Positions 1-7,834 of a stretch of 41,942 nucleotides of DNA are shown here, one piece after another. Origin of the DNA: Candidatus Gastranaerophilales bacterium (lineage in GTDB: Bacteria; Cyanobacteriota; Vampirovibrionia; Gastranaerophilales; Gastranaerophilaceae); contig CANQRH010000008.1 in NCBI GenBank assembly GCA_947626225.1, forward strand, positions 1 to 41,942. The letters are read 5' to 3'. The notes beneath the pieces are model-generated. The model saw nothing but the letters and a program-made list of their open reading frames with translations. It made no database searches and had not been told where the DNA came from. Numbering within the stretch: the stretch's first letter is position 1; each line of letters opens with the position of its first letter. The position numbers were made by a program, and so were the translations under genes.

Positions 1-316
1 CACGGGCAAATTTTTCAATATATGTTTCATCAAGCATATCATCGGCATCAAAAGGAAGAATATACTCTCCTTTTGCCATGCTAATTAATTTATTTCTTGC
101 TGTACAAACTCCGATATTCTCTTTTTCGTTAATATAAATAATTTCGGGATGGTCTTTTATTATTTCTTGAATAATATCCGCACTTTTATCTTCAGATGCA
201 TCATTTAACACTAAAATCTCAATATCTTTATATGTTTGATTAAAAACGGAATCGAGTGCTTCTTTAACATACTTCTCTTTATTATAGACAGGTATGACAA
301 CTGATACTTTAACCAT
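1..316 (-). CDS. Family 2 glycosyltransferase, N-terminal part (cut by window edge)
   Basis: Reading leftward from the ATG at 316, 105 codons stay open to the window edge. The protein begins with the GT-A nucleotide-binding strand (VSVVIPVYN, residues 4-12), has the NDASED turn at 38-43 and the metal/nucleotide-binding DADD at 90-93. These are hallmarks of GT2 glycosyltransferases, which move a sugar from a nucleotide sugar to a lipid carrier or glycan on the cytosolic membrane face. It lies downstream of gmd and fcl on the same strand, so it probably acts in assembling a surface polysaccharide that may contain fucose. The acceptor cannot be told because the C-terminal part is missing. Family call is firm; specificity unknown. 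Confidence 0.9.
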   Translation of the reverse strand, partial: MVKVSVVIPVYNKEKYVKEALDSVFNQTYKDIEILVLNDASEDKSADIIQEIIKDHPEIIYINEKENIGVCTARNKLISMAKGEYILPFDADDMLDETYIEKFAR

Positions 317-385
317 AAAACTATTTTACCACAAAAATTTTTATATATGTTTTTTTTGAATTTTTTTAAATTATTGTTTCTTGGA

Positions 386-450
386 GGACTAAAGTCCACC
401 CCTACTACATATAATTTTCTGTTTTATCCGTAGGGTAACTTTAGTCTACC
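386..450. repeat. Imperfect inverted repeat between fcl and the glycosyltransferase
   Basis: GGACTAAAGTCCACCCCTAC (386-405) is nearly complementary to the segment at 430-450, separated by an AT-rich loop. There is no U-run, so it is more likely a REP-like extragenic palindrome than an intrinsic terminator, although it would also form a stem in the operon mRNA. Confidence 0.5.
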
Positions 451-472
451 ATTTATACATTTCTCTACAGCA

Positions 473-1414
473 CTATATATCAATTTTAGTGCAAAAATCT
501 TCATAAACTTTTTTTATCCCCTCCCTAAGAGATGTCTTTGCGTTAAACCCCAAAGAATTCATTTTTGAAATATCCATAACTTTTCTCATAGTGCCATCCG
601 GCTTTGTTTTATCAAAAACTATCTTACCTTTGTAACCGACTACTTCTTTTATTAAATCAGCGAGTTCTGATATTGAAATTTCTTCCCCTGTACCGATGTT
701 AATTATTTCCCCTATATCTTTTGCTGTTTTATTTTCCATAAGATATACAACTGCACGCGCTAAATCACCTGCGAACATAAATTCCCTTAAAGGTTTTCCG
801 CTTCCCCAAACCGTGACAGATTCAGCATTTGATACTTTTGCATCATGAAATCTTTTCAAAAGCATTGGAAGAACGTGGGCGTTTTGTTCATGATAATTAT
901 CATTAAAACCATACAAATTGCAAGGCATCACAGATATAAAATCGGTGCCATATTCTCTGTTATAAGCATCGCAGAGTTTTAATCCGCCAATTTTAGCCAA
1001 TGCATACATTTCATTTGTTTTTTCAAGTTTAGAAGAAAGTAAATATTCTTCTTTTAACGGTTGCGGAGCGCTTTTGGGATAAATACAACTGGAACCCAAA
1101 AATAACAGCTTTTTAACATTATATTTATAGGAATTTTCAATAACATTAAGCTGAATTTTCATATTTTCGGTAAAAAATTCAACAGGATATGTATTATTAG
1201 CATATATTCCCCCTACTTTAGCCGCAGCAAGAATAACGTAATCAGGTTTATTTATTGAAAAAAATTCTCTGACAGCAAAAGAATCAGATAAATCAAGTTC
1301 TTTATGACCTTTAAGAATTAAATTGTTATAACCTTTTTCTTTTAATTCTTTTGTTATCGCAGAACCGACAAGCCCCTTATATCCCGCAACAAATATTTTA
1401 TCTTGTTTTTTCAT
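473..1414 (-). CDS. fcl: GDP-L-fucose synthase
   Basis: 313 residues, usual length for the family. It is an extended short-chain dehydrogenase: the Rossmann motif GYKGLVG is at 11-17, the SSCIYP segment at 108-113, and the catalytic Tyr-x3-Lys is Y137/K141. The enzyme is an NADPH-dependent 3,5-epimerase/4-reductase that turns GDP-4-keto-6-deoxymannose into GDP-L-fucose in the cytosol. Its ATG overlaps the gmd stop by one base (TAATG), so the two steps of the pathway are translationally coupled. The order gmd-fcl-glycosyltransferase indicates a surface glycan operon. The start at 1414 gives the canonical N-terminus. Confidence 0.95.
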   Translation of the reverse strand: MKKQDKIFVAGYKGLVGSAITKELKEKGYNNLILKGHKELDLSDSFAVREFFSINKPDYVILAAAKVGGIYANNTYPVEFFTENMKIQLNVIENSYKYNVKKLLFLGSSCIYPKSAPQPLKEEYLLSSKLEKTNEMYALAKIGGLKLCDAYNREYGTDFISVMPCNLYGFNDNYHEQNAHVLPMLLKRFHDAKVSNAESVTVWGSGKPLREFMFAGDLARAVVYLMENKTAKDIGEIINIGTGEEISISELADLIKEVVGYKGKIVFDKTKPDGTMRKVMDISKMNSLGFNAKTSLREGIKKVYEDFCTKIDI

Positions 1415-2499
1415 TATATCTCCAAAGAATTATATACTTTATAACCGTTTTCTTTTAACATTCTTTTTTTTTCAGCCAATTCAAAGTCATTTTCAACCAT
1501 TTCATCAATTAACATATCAAGATTATACTTTGGTTTCCAATTAAGTTCGTTTCTTGCTTTAGAACTGTCTCCTAAAAGTAAATCAACTTCTGCGGGTCTA
1601 AAATAACGCGGGTCAACTTCAATAACAACCCTGCCAGTTTTTTTATCTATCCCTTTTTCATCAAGCCCTGAGCCTATAAATTCCAAATCCATATCCAGAC
1701 GTGCAAAAACTTTTTTACAAAAATCTCTTATTGAAGTTGTAACGCCCGTTGCTAAAACATAATTATCCGGTTTTTCGGCCTGTAATATTAAATACATTCC
1801 TTCAACATAATCTTTAGCATGTCCCCAATCTCGTTTTGCATTCAGGTTGCCTAAATATAACTTATCCTGTAGTCCCATTTTTATTTTTGAAGCTGCCATT
1901 GTTATTTTTCGTGTAACAAAAGTTTCACCTCGTCTTGGTGATTCGTGGTTGAATAATATTCCGTTTGAAGCAAATATATTAAAACTTTCACGGTAATTAA
2001 CACAAATCCAATATGCGTATAATTTTGCAGCAGCATAAGGAGAACGCGGATAAAAAGGTGTTGTTTCTTTTTGTATCGGTTCTTGTATAAGTCCATACAA
2101 CTCTGATGTTGAAGCCTGATAAAACTTTGTTTTATTTTCAAGCTTGTTAAGCCTTATTGCTTCAAGCAGTCTTAATGTGCCTAAAGCATCAATATCTGCA
2201 GTATATTCAGCACAATCCCAAGAAACTTTTACGTGTGATTGAGCTGCCAAATTGTAGATTTCATCGGGTTCAATATCGTGTATTAATTTTATCAGATTTG
2301 ATGAATCGGATAAATCTCCGTAATGAAGAATAAAATTTGAGCTGTCGTGCATATCTTGATAAATATGGTCAATTCTTTGAGTATTAAAAGAACTTGCACG
2401 TCTTTTTATACCATGCACTTCATAACCTTTTGAAATTAATAATTCGGAAAGATAGCTTCCGTCTTGTCCTGTTACTCCCGTTATTAAAGCTTTTTTCAT
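1414..2499 (-). CDS. gmd: GDP-mannose 4,6-dehydratase
   Basis: 361 residues, full length. The NADP-binding motif GVTGQDG is at 8-14, the catalytic STSE segment at 130-133, and the active-site pair is Y155/K159 in SPYAAAK. It dehydrates GDP-D-mannose to GDP-4-keto-6-deoxy-D-mannose, the branch point to GDP-fucose, GDP-rhamnose or GDP-perosamine. The adjoining fcl directs the product to fucose. The start at 2499 is preceded by an AGG-type ribosome binding site (AGGTTATAAATGAT). First recognised gene of the polysaccharide operon on this strand. Confidence 0.95.
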   Translation of the reverse strand: MKKALITGVTGQDGSYLSELLISKGYEVHGIKRRASSFNTQRIDHIYQDMHDSSNFILHYGDLSDSSNLIKLIHDIEPDEIYNLAAQSHVKVSWDCAEYTADIDALGTLRLLEAIRLNKLENKTKFYQASTSELYGLIQEPIQKETTPFYPRSPYAAAKLYAYWICVNYRESFNIFASNGILFNHESPRRGETFVTRKITMAASKIKMGLQDKLYLGNLNAKRDWGHAKDYVEGMYLILQAEKPDNYVLATGVTTSIRDFCKKVFARLDMDLEFIGSGLDEKGIDKKTGRVVIEVDPRYFRPAEVDLLLGDSSKARNELNWKPKYNLDMLIDEMVENDFELAEKKRMLKENGYKVYNSLEI

Positions 2500-2599
2500 A
2501 TCATTTATAACCTATTCTTTATTTTTGCCTTTATTTAAGAATAGCACAAACATTTATATATAGGTATACTAATGCACAGTTATTTTTGGCAAATGAAAA

Positions 2600-2814
2600 T
2601 TACAATTTGCAATTAATAATCAAACGGGTAAACTGTTTTATGTTAAAATTCCTAAAAATTTTGTAAGTGCAAAACATCTTGAATCGGAAGCTATACCGCA
2701 AAGCTTTATAATCTGGCAGGCATTGAGACACCTTCTTTGCAGTTAACTTGTTTAGAAAATGATGAAACTTGTCTATTAAGCAAATATATAGAAGGTTTGG
2801 CACGTCCGGGATAA
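2600..2814 (+). pseudogene. Remnant of a kinase-like (HipA-like?) reading frame
   Basis: Plus-strand codons read as protein-like sequence (GKLFYVKIPKNFVSAKHLES, then after a frame change near 2703 LAGIETPSLQLTC and SKYIEGLARPG, stop at 2812-2814). The pattern of a Lys in 'YVK', an LAGI helix and a 'SKYIEG' strand resembles the N-lobe of HipA-like kinase-fold proteins, but this is pattern memory, not a search. There is no start and no ribosome binding site. Its tail runs antisense through the 3' end of the neighbouring iron-sulfur flavoprotein gene, so the two were joined by rearrangement near 2815-2820. Confidence 0.35.
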
Positions 2815-3305
2815 TCCGTATTGTTTACCGAACCTTCCGTCCAGACACCTTTTGCAATAATTTGCCCGACATCCTGCCAGCCTAAGTAATTTAAAAGCAC
2901 TTCGTAATGCTTCTTTATAGGTTCGGCATCATAAGAGGAAGTATCAGCATAAGTTAAAATAAGTGCTGATTTTTTAGGAGTGTGAATTTTTCCGTTAATT
3001 GAATAGAATCTATCTGTTACCGCTTTTAATTGAGCGGATATTCCGAAATAATACATTGGAGTAGCGAACACTACCATATCGGAATCAACTATATTTTCTC
3101 TTATAAAATTAAAATCGTCATTAAATACGCAATCGCCATCCATTCCGCATTTATTACAAGCAACACATGGATGAACATTTTTAAAAGCAGAATCAAATCG
3201 AACGACATTATGACCGTTTTCCGTTGCACCTTTTATAAAATTATCCGCTAAAATATTTGAATTTCCGTTTTTTCTCGGGCTTCCCGTTATTACTAATATT
3301 TTCAT
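2706..3305 (-). CDS. Iron-sulfur flavoprotein / NADPH-dependent FMN reductase family (copy A, altered C-terminus)
   Basis: 199 residues from the ATG at 3305, chosen because AAGGAGAAT lies just upstream and the protein then starts MKILVITGSPRKNGNSN, the FMN phosphate-binding loop of the family. A compact cysteine motif C47-x2-C50-x2-C53-x5-C59 matches the iron-sulfur flavoprotein signature, so it probably binds FMN and a [4Fe-4S] cluster and shuttles electrons in the cytosol. It is almost identical to the protein at 16847-17377 (11 differences over about 166 residues) until NNTDYP. There the natural 10-residue tail is replaced by 33 unrelated residues encoded antisense to a gene remnant. Last gene of the tetR operon, 22 bases after the flavodoxin. 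Folding of the changed tail is uncertain. Confidence 0.85.
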   Translation of the reverse strand: MKILVITGSPRKNGNSNILADNFIKGATENGHNVVRFDSAFKNVHPCVACNKCGMDGDCVFNDDFNFIRENIVDSDMVVFATPMYYFGISAQLKAVTDRFYSINGKIHTPKKSALILTYADTSSYDAEPIKKHYEVLLNYLGWQDVGQIIAKGVWTEGSVNNTDYPGRAKPSIYLLNRQVSSFSKQVNCKEGVSMPARL

Positions 3306-3327
3306 TTTTTTATTCTCCTTATTTTTT

Positions 3328-3903
3328 TTATAAAATGCTATCTGCCCATTTTTTGAGCTCATCTTTAGTCGGATGATTATTGAATAATTTACCTTCTTTA
3401 ATTTCAGTCGAATTTGAAACACTTTTCTTCAAGTGTTCAACTGCTCCGCCTAAACCGCTTCCGCCTGAGGTTGCAAAAAGAATGATTTTCTTATCTGAAA
3501 AATCATAATTTTCTAAAAATGTATTAACAATTGTCGGTGCCTTGCCCCACCAAATTGGGAAACCCAGAAATATTGTGTGATAATTTGAGGGTGAAAAATC
3601 ATCTTCCGACATTTCCGGACGAAAGTTTGGGGCATTCTTTTCAACTGAAGTTCGTGAGTTTTCATTTGTCCAATCCAGATCCTCTTTTGTATAAAGAACT
3701 TTTGGTTTTATTTCATAAATATCGGCATTTATTGCATTTGCTAAATGTTGAGCAACTTGTTTTGTGTTGCCCGTTACGCTAAAATACGCTACTAACACTT
3801 TTTTATTAGTGTCTTCCGTTGCTTGAGATTTACTGTTCAGAACAAAAAAAGTTCCTGATGCTAAAATAATTAATCCTAAAATTACCAATAAAACATTTTT
3901 CAT
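3328..3903 (-). CDS. Flavodoxin with N-terminal signal/anchor segment
   Basis: 191 residues. Residues 3-22 form a hydrophobic segment after a short basic start, followed by a linker ending SKSQATED. This is a signal peptide or uncleaved anchor, with no Tat twin arginine. The rest is a flavodoxin domain: KKVLVAYFSVTGNTKQVA carries the FMN phosphate loop (S/T-x-T-G-x-T), and the IFLGFPIWWGKAP loop stacks on the flavin. It is predicted to sit outside the inner membrane or be anchored in it, which is odd for a cytosolic electron carrier. It lies between the AKR and the iron-sulfur flavoprotein in the tetR operon. Partner unknown. Confidence 0.88.
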   Translation of the reverse strand: MKNVLLVILGLIILASGTFFVLNSKSQATEDTNKKVLVAYFSVTGNTKQVAQHLANAINADIYEIKPKVLYTKEDLDWTNENSRTSVEKNAPNFRPEMSEDDFSPSNYHTIFLGFPIWWGKAPTIVNTFLENYDFSDKKIILFATSGGSGLGGAVEHLKKSVSNSTEIKEGKLFNNHPTKDELKKWADSIL

Positions 3904-3941
3904 TTTTTCTCCTTATTTCATTTCTTTTTCCCAATAGCGAA

Positions 3942-4979
3942 TTATATTTGTTTTGCATTATTTATCCATACGTGATTTTTGTTTGAATCTTGCGGCTTAT
4001 TTTGAGCCATTACCCCCGCAAGTGCGTGAGGGATGTATAATTCTTCCAAATAATTTATTTCATCTTGTGATAATTCAAGTTCAACTGATTTAACCGCCCC
4101 TTCAATATGAGATAGTTTAGTTGCACCCACAACAGGCGAAGTTACTTTTGTTAATAACCACGCTAATGATACTTCCGTCATTGAAACTCCTCTTTTTAAA
4201 GCAATTTCTTCAACTCTTTCAATGATTTTATTATCAGCTTGCGCAGTTTTATCATACTTAAATTTTGCATAAGAATCTTCTTTAAGTCTTTTTGTTGTTT
4301 CTCCGATATGTCTTGATAATCTTCCGGAAGCTAAAGCTGAATATGGAGTGAGAGCAATATTTTCTTCATTGCAGTATGGAATCATTTCTCTTTCTTCTTC
4401 TCTGTGGATTAAATTATAATGCCCCTGAACGGATATAAATTCAGCAAATCCGTTGTTTCTTGCATAGTTATTTGCTTTAGCTAATTGCCACGCAAAGCAG
4501 TTTGAAATACCGATGTATCTGACCTTTCCTTGCTTTACAACATTATTTAGCCCCTCGATAATATCTTCTATCGGGGTATTATAATCCCACATGTGATAGA
4601 TGTATAAATCAACATAATCCGTTCCTAAATTTTGCAGGCTTTTATTTAAGTAGTTTTCAATATGTTTTTGCCCCGATATGTTGTTTTCAATTTCATCAGG
4701 GGTGCGAGGAGTAAATTTTGTCGCTATCACAAAATCTTCTCTTTTGGCAAAATCTTTTAAGGCTCTACCTACATATTGCTCGCTGGATCCTCCTTGATAA
4801 ACTATTGCGGTATCAAAAAAATTAATCCCTTTTTCTAACCCCGCTTTTATAATTTCTCTTGTAGTATTTTCATCAACTGTCCAAGAATGCTGACCGTTTG
4901 AGCTATCTCCAAAACCCATACAGCCCATACATATTCTTGAAACTTTTAAATCCGATTTTCCTAAATTAGTGTATTTCAT
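3942..4979 (-). CDS. Aldo/keto reductase, long type, cytosolic
   Basis: 345 residues, no signal peptide. The catalytic tetrad of the AKR superfamily is present: D56, Y61, K88 and H129. The length and the NLGKSDLKVSRICMG start match the YajO/Tas-like branch that reduces aldehydes and ketones with NADPH. It starts 9 bases after the tetR stop and is followed by flavodoxin and iron-sulfur flavoprotein genes, so it is in one four-gene operon and is presumably induced when TetR is released by a small electrophile. The substrate cannot be told from sequence. Confidence 0.92.
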   Translation of the reverse strand: MKYTNLGKSDLKVSRICMGCMGFGDSSNGQHSWTVDENTTREIIKAGLEKGINFFDTAIVYQGGSSEQYVGRALKDFAKREDFVIATKFTPRTPDEIENNISGQKHIENYLNKSLQNLGTDYVDLYIYHMWDYNTPIEDIIEGLNNVVKQGKVRYIGISNCFAWQLAKANNYARNNGFAEFISVQGHYNLIHREEEREMIPYCNEENIALTPYSALASGRLSRHIGETTKRLKEDSYAKFKYDKTAQADNKIIERVEEIALKRGVSMTEVSLAWLLTKVTSPVVGATKLSHIEGAVKSVELELSQDEINYLEELYIPHALAGVMAQNKPQDSNKNHVWINNAKQI

Positions 4980-4988
4980 TTTTACCTC

Positions 4989-5606
4989 TTATTTTAAAAG
5001 CAGTTTCACACAATTATAAGTTATTTCATAAATACTATGGTAAATAAATCCGACATCGGCAGTTTTCATTGCTTCTTTTTGTTTATCGGATACCGTTGTA
5101 TAAGGATAAATCCCATATATAAAAGGAAACAGGGAATAAATAAAATTTGTTCTGTCATTTTCTAGCATTTCAGGAAGGAATTTTTCAAGCAATCTGTTTA
5201 GGGTTTTCATAGAACTACCAAATGCAATTTTAAATTCAGTCAATATTTCAAGCCGGCTGTTTGCTTCCATATCAAAATGGTTCATCATAAGCTTTAACAT
5301 ATCTTCTCTTTTTTCTAAAGAAAGAGCGATATTTTTTGCAATATCATCTTTTGATAAAACAGAATTATTTTGAATAATATTTTCTAAATCATAAACCCAA
5401 GCCTCATATTGCCTTTTATTTAAAGTCAAAAAGATTTCTTCTTTTGTTTCAAAGTAGTTATAAATCGAAGTTCTTTTAAACGTAGTAAGCTCTGCAATAT
5501 TGTTTAAAGTAATATCTTTAAAATTTTTTACTTTGTACAGTTCTTCCGCTGCATTTAATATTTCATCCTGTCTTGATTTTATCAGTACGATTGATCCTTT
5601 TGGCAT
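4989..5606 (-). CDS. TetR-family transcriptional repressor
   Basis: 205 residues. The N-terminal helix-turn-helix is clear (about residues 14-60: ILNAAEELYK, then TLNNIAELTTFKRTSIYNYF), and the rest is an all-helical ligand-binding domain rich in Phe and Met. The ATG at 5606 has AAAGGA upstream. It heads the operon tetR-AKR-flavodoxin-iron-sulfur flavoprotein. Two matching palindromes bracket its promoter (see 5632-5679), so autorepression is likely. Ligand unknown; by gene context it may be an aldehyde, quinone or similar electrophile. Confidence 0.9.
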   Translation of the reverse strand: MPKGSIVLIKSRQDEILNAAEELYKVKNFKDITLNNIAELTTFKRTSIYNYFETKEEIFLTLNKRQYEAWVYDLENIIQNNSVLSKDDIAKNIALSLEKREDMLKLMMNHFDMEANSRLEILTEFKIAFGSSMKTLNRLLEKFLPEMLENDRTNFIYSLFPFIYGIYPYTTVSDKQKEAMKTADVGFIYHSIYEITYNCVKLLLK

Positions 5607-5631
5607 ATTTTAAATTCCTTTTGTCTGTATA

Positions 5632-5679
5632 TTGACACAATGTCAAAAGCAATATATCATTATAATGACATTAAGTCAA
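5632..5679 (-). promoter_or_regulatory. tetR operon promoter with two palindromic operators
   Basis: Read on the minus strand, TTGACT (5679-5674) and TATATT (5656-5651) form a sigma-70 type promoter with a 17-base spacer. The palindrome TTGACACAATGTCAA (5632-5646) lies over the expected start of transcription. A second copy, TTGACTTAATGTCAT on the minus strand (5679-5665), covers the -35 box. The centres are 33 bp apart, close to three helical turns. This is a textbook arrangement for autorepression by the adjacent TetR protein. Confidence 0.75.
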
Positions 5680-5770
5680 TATAAGGGGAAATTAAACCTA
5701 TTACTCAAATTTAAAAGACGGTTTAGAAAAAGCAATTATGTTGTTATCCAGTCTAATATCACTATAAGAA

Positions 5771-5995
5771 TTAAAATGAAAAATCAAATAACGAACTCAA
5801 TTCTACATCAAGAGCATTTGCCAGTACAATCATTGTCCTAATGGTGACATTAGCTTCGCCCCGTTCGATTTGTCCGATATAATTGAAATTCATATCAACC
5901 ATTTCAGCAAGTTTCATCTGCGAAAGTTTTTTTAACTTTCTGACGTAAGCCAATTTGGCACCAAAACGTTTTTCTATATTCTTATTTTTATCCAC
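5771..5995 (-). CDS. Small XRE-family DNA-binding protein
   Basis: 74 residues, a single Cro/CI-type helix-turn-helix (FGAKLAYVRKLKKLSQMKLAEMV followed by the recognition helix around FNYIGQIERGEA), with nothing added. The only start that keeps the first helix is GTG at 5995. There is no Shine-Dalgarno; instead TATAAT (6007-6002) ends six bases before the GTG, suggesting a leaderless mRNA. It is divergent from the gene at 6191 and may bind the palindrome at 6138-6166. Target unknown. Confidence 0.85.
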   Translation of the reverse strand: MDKNKNIEKRFGAKLAYVRKLKKLSQMKLAEMVDMNFNYIGQIERGEANVTIRTMIVLANALDVELSSLFDFSF

Positions 5996-6137
5996 TTAAA
6001 CATTATAGATTTGATAATAGTAAATTTCTAATTACTATAAACAATTATTTATAAGTCTATAGCCATTAAGAAATGTAAAAATTTTGACAGAAAACGGCAA
6101 TTTATTTTAAATAATATTGTTTAATAATATATAAATA

Positions 6138-6166
6138 ATACTTATTAACTATTATTTAATAAGTAT
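6138..6166. promoter_or_regulatory. Perfect 10-bp inverted repeat upstream of the 153-residue protein gene
   Basis: ATACTTATTA (6138-6147) and TAATAAGTAT (6157-6166) flank a 9-base AT loop, about 15 bases before the GGAG of the gene at 6191. It may be an operator (perhaps for the divergent XRE protein) or a stabilising 5' stem in the mRNA. The sequence alone does not decide. Confidence 0.45.
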
Positions 6167-6190
6167 GAGCAGTAATGAAAGGAGATTATT

Positions 6191-6652
6191 ATGGTCAATG
6201 AAGTAAGTGGTAACAGACCGCCGCAGATGGATCCGGATGCTTATGCCATACAGTACGCAAAGGAAAACGGTATTAGTTTAGAGGACGCAAAAGCTCAATT
6301 AAGAAGCAAGTTTGGCGATCCTAATCCGCCTTCTGTATTCATGGCAAACGGATTTCAGTTCAGCGGAACAGGCAAAGAAGCTGAAATTAACCCTTGGGGC
6401 GTACCAACTGATGACCCCGAAAAACTTGCCGCTTTTGTTAAAAATGGAGCAAAAAAAACAGGTATGGATGAAAAAGAGTTTGCTGCAATGTCAGGATTGC
6501 CGCCAAGAGAAGAAAAAGACGCGGAGGATGCTAAATTGGATGAACTTCAAAAATTAGGAATACCCAAGGAAGTTATTAAAAAAGGTGATGATGCAATCAG
6601 AAAATATGCACATGATCATAATATCAATCTTCCGCCTAAAGAAAAAAGATAG
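6191..6652 (+). CDS. Hypothetical acidic protein, 153 residues
   Basis: Not recognised. The ATG at 6191 follows a strong AAAGGAGATTATT, so expression is likely. The protein is soluble, without signal peptide, membrane helix or cysteine, rich in Lys, Asp, Glu and Pro. It reads as short helices broken by Pro/Gly turns (DPDAYAIQYAKENGISLEDA near the start, KLGIPKEVIKKGDDAIRKYA near the end). The first part could resemble a short calcium-free helix-hairpin module, but I see no known motif. It stands alone with its own terminator, whose stem includes the stop codon. Probably a lineage-specific protein. Confidence 0.75.
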   Translation: MVNEVSGNRPPQMDPDAYAIQYAKENGISLEDAKAQLRSKFGDPNPPSVFMANGFQFSGTGKEAEINPWGVPTDDPEKLAAFVKNGAKKTGMDEKEFAAMSGLPPREEKDAEDAKLDELQKLGIPKEVIKKGDDAIRKYAHDHNINLPPKEKR

Positions 6653-6675
6653 ACCGGTAAACCGGTCTTTTTTTA
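6651..6675 (+). terminator. Intrinsic terminator of the 153-residue protein gene
   Basis: AGACCGGT (6651-6658), loop AA, ACCGGTCT (6661-6668), then a T-run. The perfect 8-bp stem begins inside the TAG stop codon. Confidence 0.9.
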
Positions 6676-6774
6676 TATCAAAACTTATAAAAGGGCACAA
6701 AAATCGATGGAATTTCAGGTATATCAGAGATACAGTTTGTTATGGCAGAAACCTAAACCTGCTTATGCAAAACT

Positions 6775-6834
6775 GTAGGTTGAGCATTCCTGCCCGACAA
6801 AACAGTATTGTCGGAACAGAAACACCAAACCTAC
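6775..6834. repeat. Nested inverted repeat, GTAGGTT...AACCTAC family
   Basis: Outer arms GTAGGTT (6775-6781) and AACCTAC (6828-6834) enclose a perfect inner hairpin CCGACAA (6794-6800) / TTGTCGG (6808-6814). A similar two-level structure lies at 38632-38700 and a half copy near 38772, so this is a small dispersed extragenic repeat. The rest of 6676-6895 shows no gene. Confidence 0.6.
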
Positions 6835-6895
6835 ATAACTAAAAAATATAGTTAAAATTAATATAAATTTTTTCATTTTATGCACTTCAAAATTT

Positions 6896-7834
6896 TTAAT
6901 CCGGTAAAACAGTTTCTAAATAACGTTTTTTAGCTTCTTCATAAGGCGGGTTAAAAATTCTTTTTTCAGTATTTAATTTGTGAATTTTTTCCATTTCTTT
7001 ATCAGACAGGCTAAAGTCAAAAATATCAATATTTTCTTTTATATAATCAGGATTGCTTGCACCGGGAATTGTAATAAATCCTTTTTGAATATGCCATCTT
7101 AAAATAATTTGTGCAGGTGATTTTTTGTGAGATTTTGCAATTTTATTGATTGTTTTATCCTTTAAAATCAAGCCGTTACTTTGCCTGCCGCCAAGAGGAT
7201 ACCAGTTTTCCTGCTGCATATTCTGTTCTTTAATGCGTTTTTGCCAGTATTCTCTTTGAGCGTAAGGATGACATTCCATTTGCATAATTTGCGGTTTAAC
7301 TTCCACAGTCTTAAAAAATTCATCAAAAACTTTTTCGTCTTTATCAAAGTTTGAAATACCAAGAGCTTTGATTTTTCCATCTTTGTATGCTTTTTCTAAA
7401 TCTTTCCAAGCACCCATAACATCACCCACAGGCTGATGAACATAAACTAAATCAACGTAGTCTAAATCTAATCTTTTAAGCATTTTTTCAAACGCCTCTG
7501 CGGTTTTACCTTCGCCAAACTCGCTCGGCCACAATTTTGATGTAACCCAAATTTCTTCACGAGGAATTCCGCTATCTTTAATCGCTCGACCGATACTTCT
7601 TTCGTTTCCGTAAGCGTGTGCAGTATCAATATGACGATAGCCTGCTTTCAGTGCGGTGAGTGCTGCTGTATATGCTTCGCTTTCGCCCTCACCTTCAGCA
7701 AGCATAAATGTTCCGAGTCCTAATTGAGGAATTTTTGTTCCGTTGTTTAGTTCAATATTTGGAACTTCTGCGGCATTAACACATAAAGTTAGTGCCGTAC
7801 TTAAAACAATTGTCGCTAAAAATTTCTTTAACAT
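6896..7834 (-). CDS. Aldo/keto reductase with signal peptide
   Basis: 312 residues. Residues 1-21 are a typical Sec signal peptide (basic start, hydrophobic core, cleavage after VNA). The mature part is a short-type AKR with the complete tetrad D70, Y75, K100 and H133, plus the NADPH-binding C-terminal half (IPGASNPDYIKEN). An exported AKR is unexpected, because NADPH is not thought to be free outside the cytosol. Either the signal is a membrane anchor or a periplasmic cofactor source exists. Its ATG overlaps the stop of the upstream hydrolase gene by one base (TAATG). Last gene of the flavodoxin-hydrolase-AKR operon. Confidence 0.9.
   Translation of the reverse strand: MLKKFLATIVLSTALTLCVNAAEVPNIELNNGTKIPQLGLGTFMLAEGEGESEAYTAALTALKAGYRHIDTAHAYGNERSIGRAIKDSGIPREEIWVTSKLWPSEFGEGKTAEAFEKMLKRLDLDYVDLVYVHQPVGDVMGAWKDLEKAYKDGKIKALGISNFDKDEKVFDEFFKTVEVKPQIMQMECHPYAQREYWQKRIKEQNMQQENWYPLGGRQSNGLILKDKTINKIAKSHKKSPAQIILRWHIQKGFITIPGASNPDYIKENIDIFDFSLSDKEMEKIHKLNTEKRIFNPPYEEAKKRYLETVLPD

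Noticed and set aside
2553-2567. TATATAGGTATA shared with 35565-35580 as a common operator
   Set aside because: Twelve AT-rich bases in AT-rich DNA are weak evidence; no shared regulator or further symmetry supports it.
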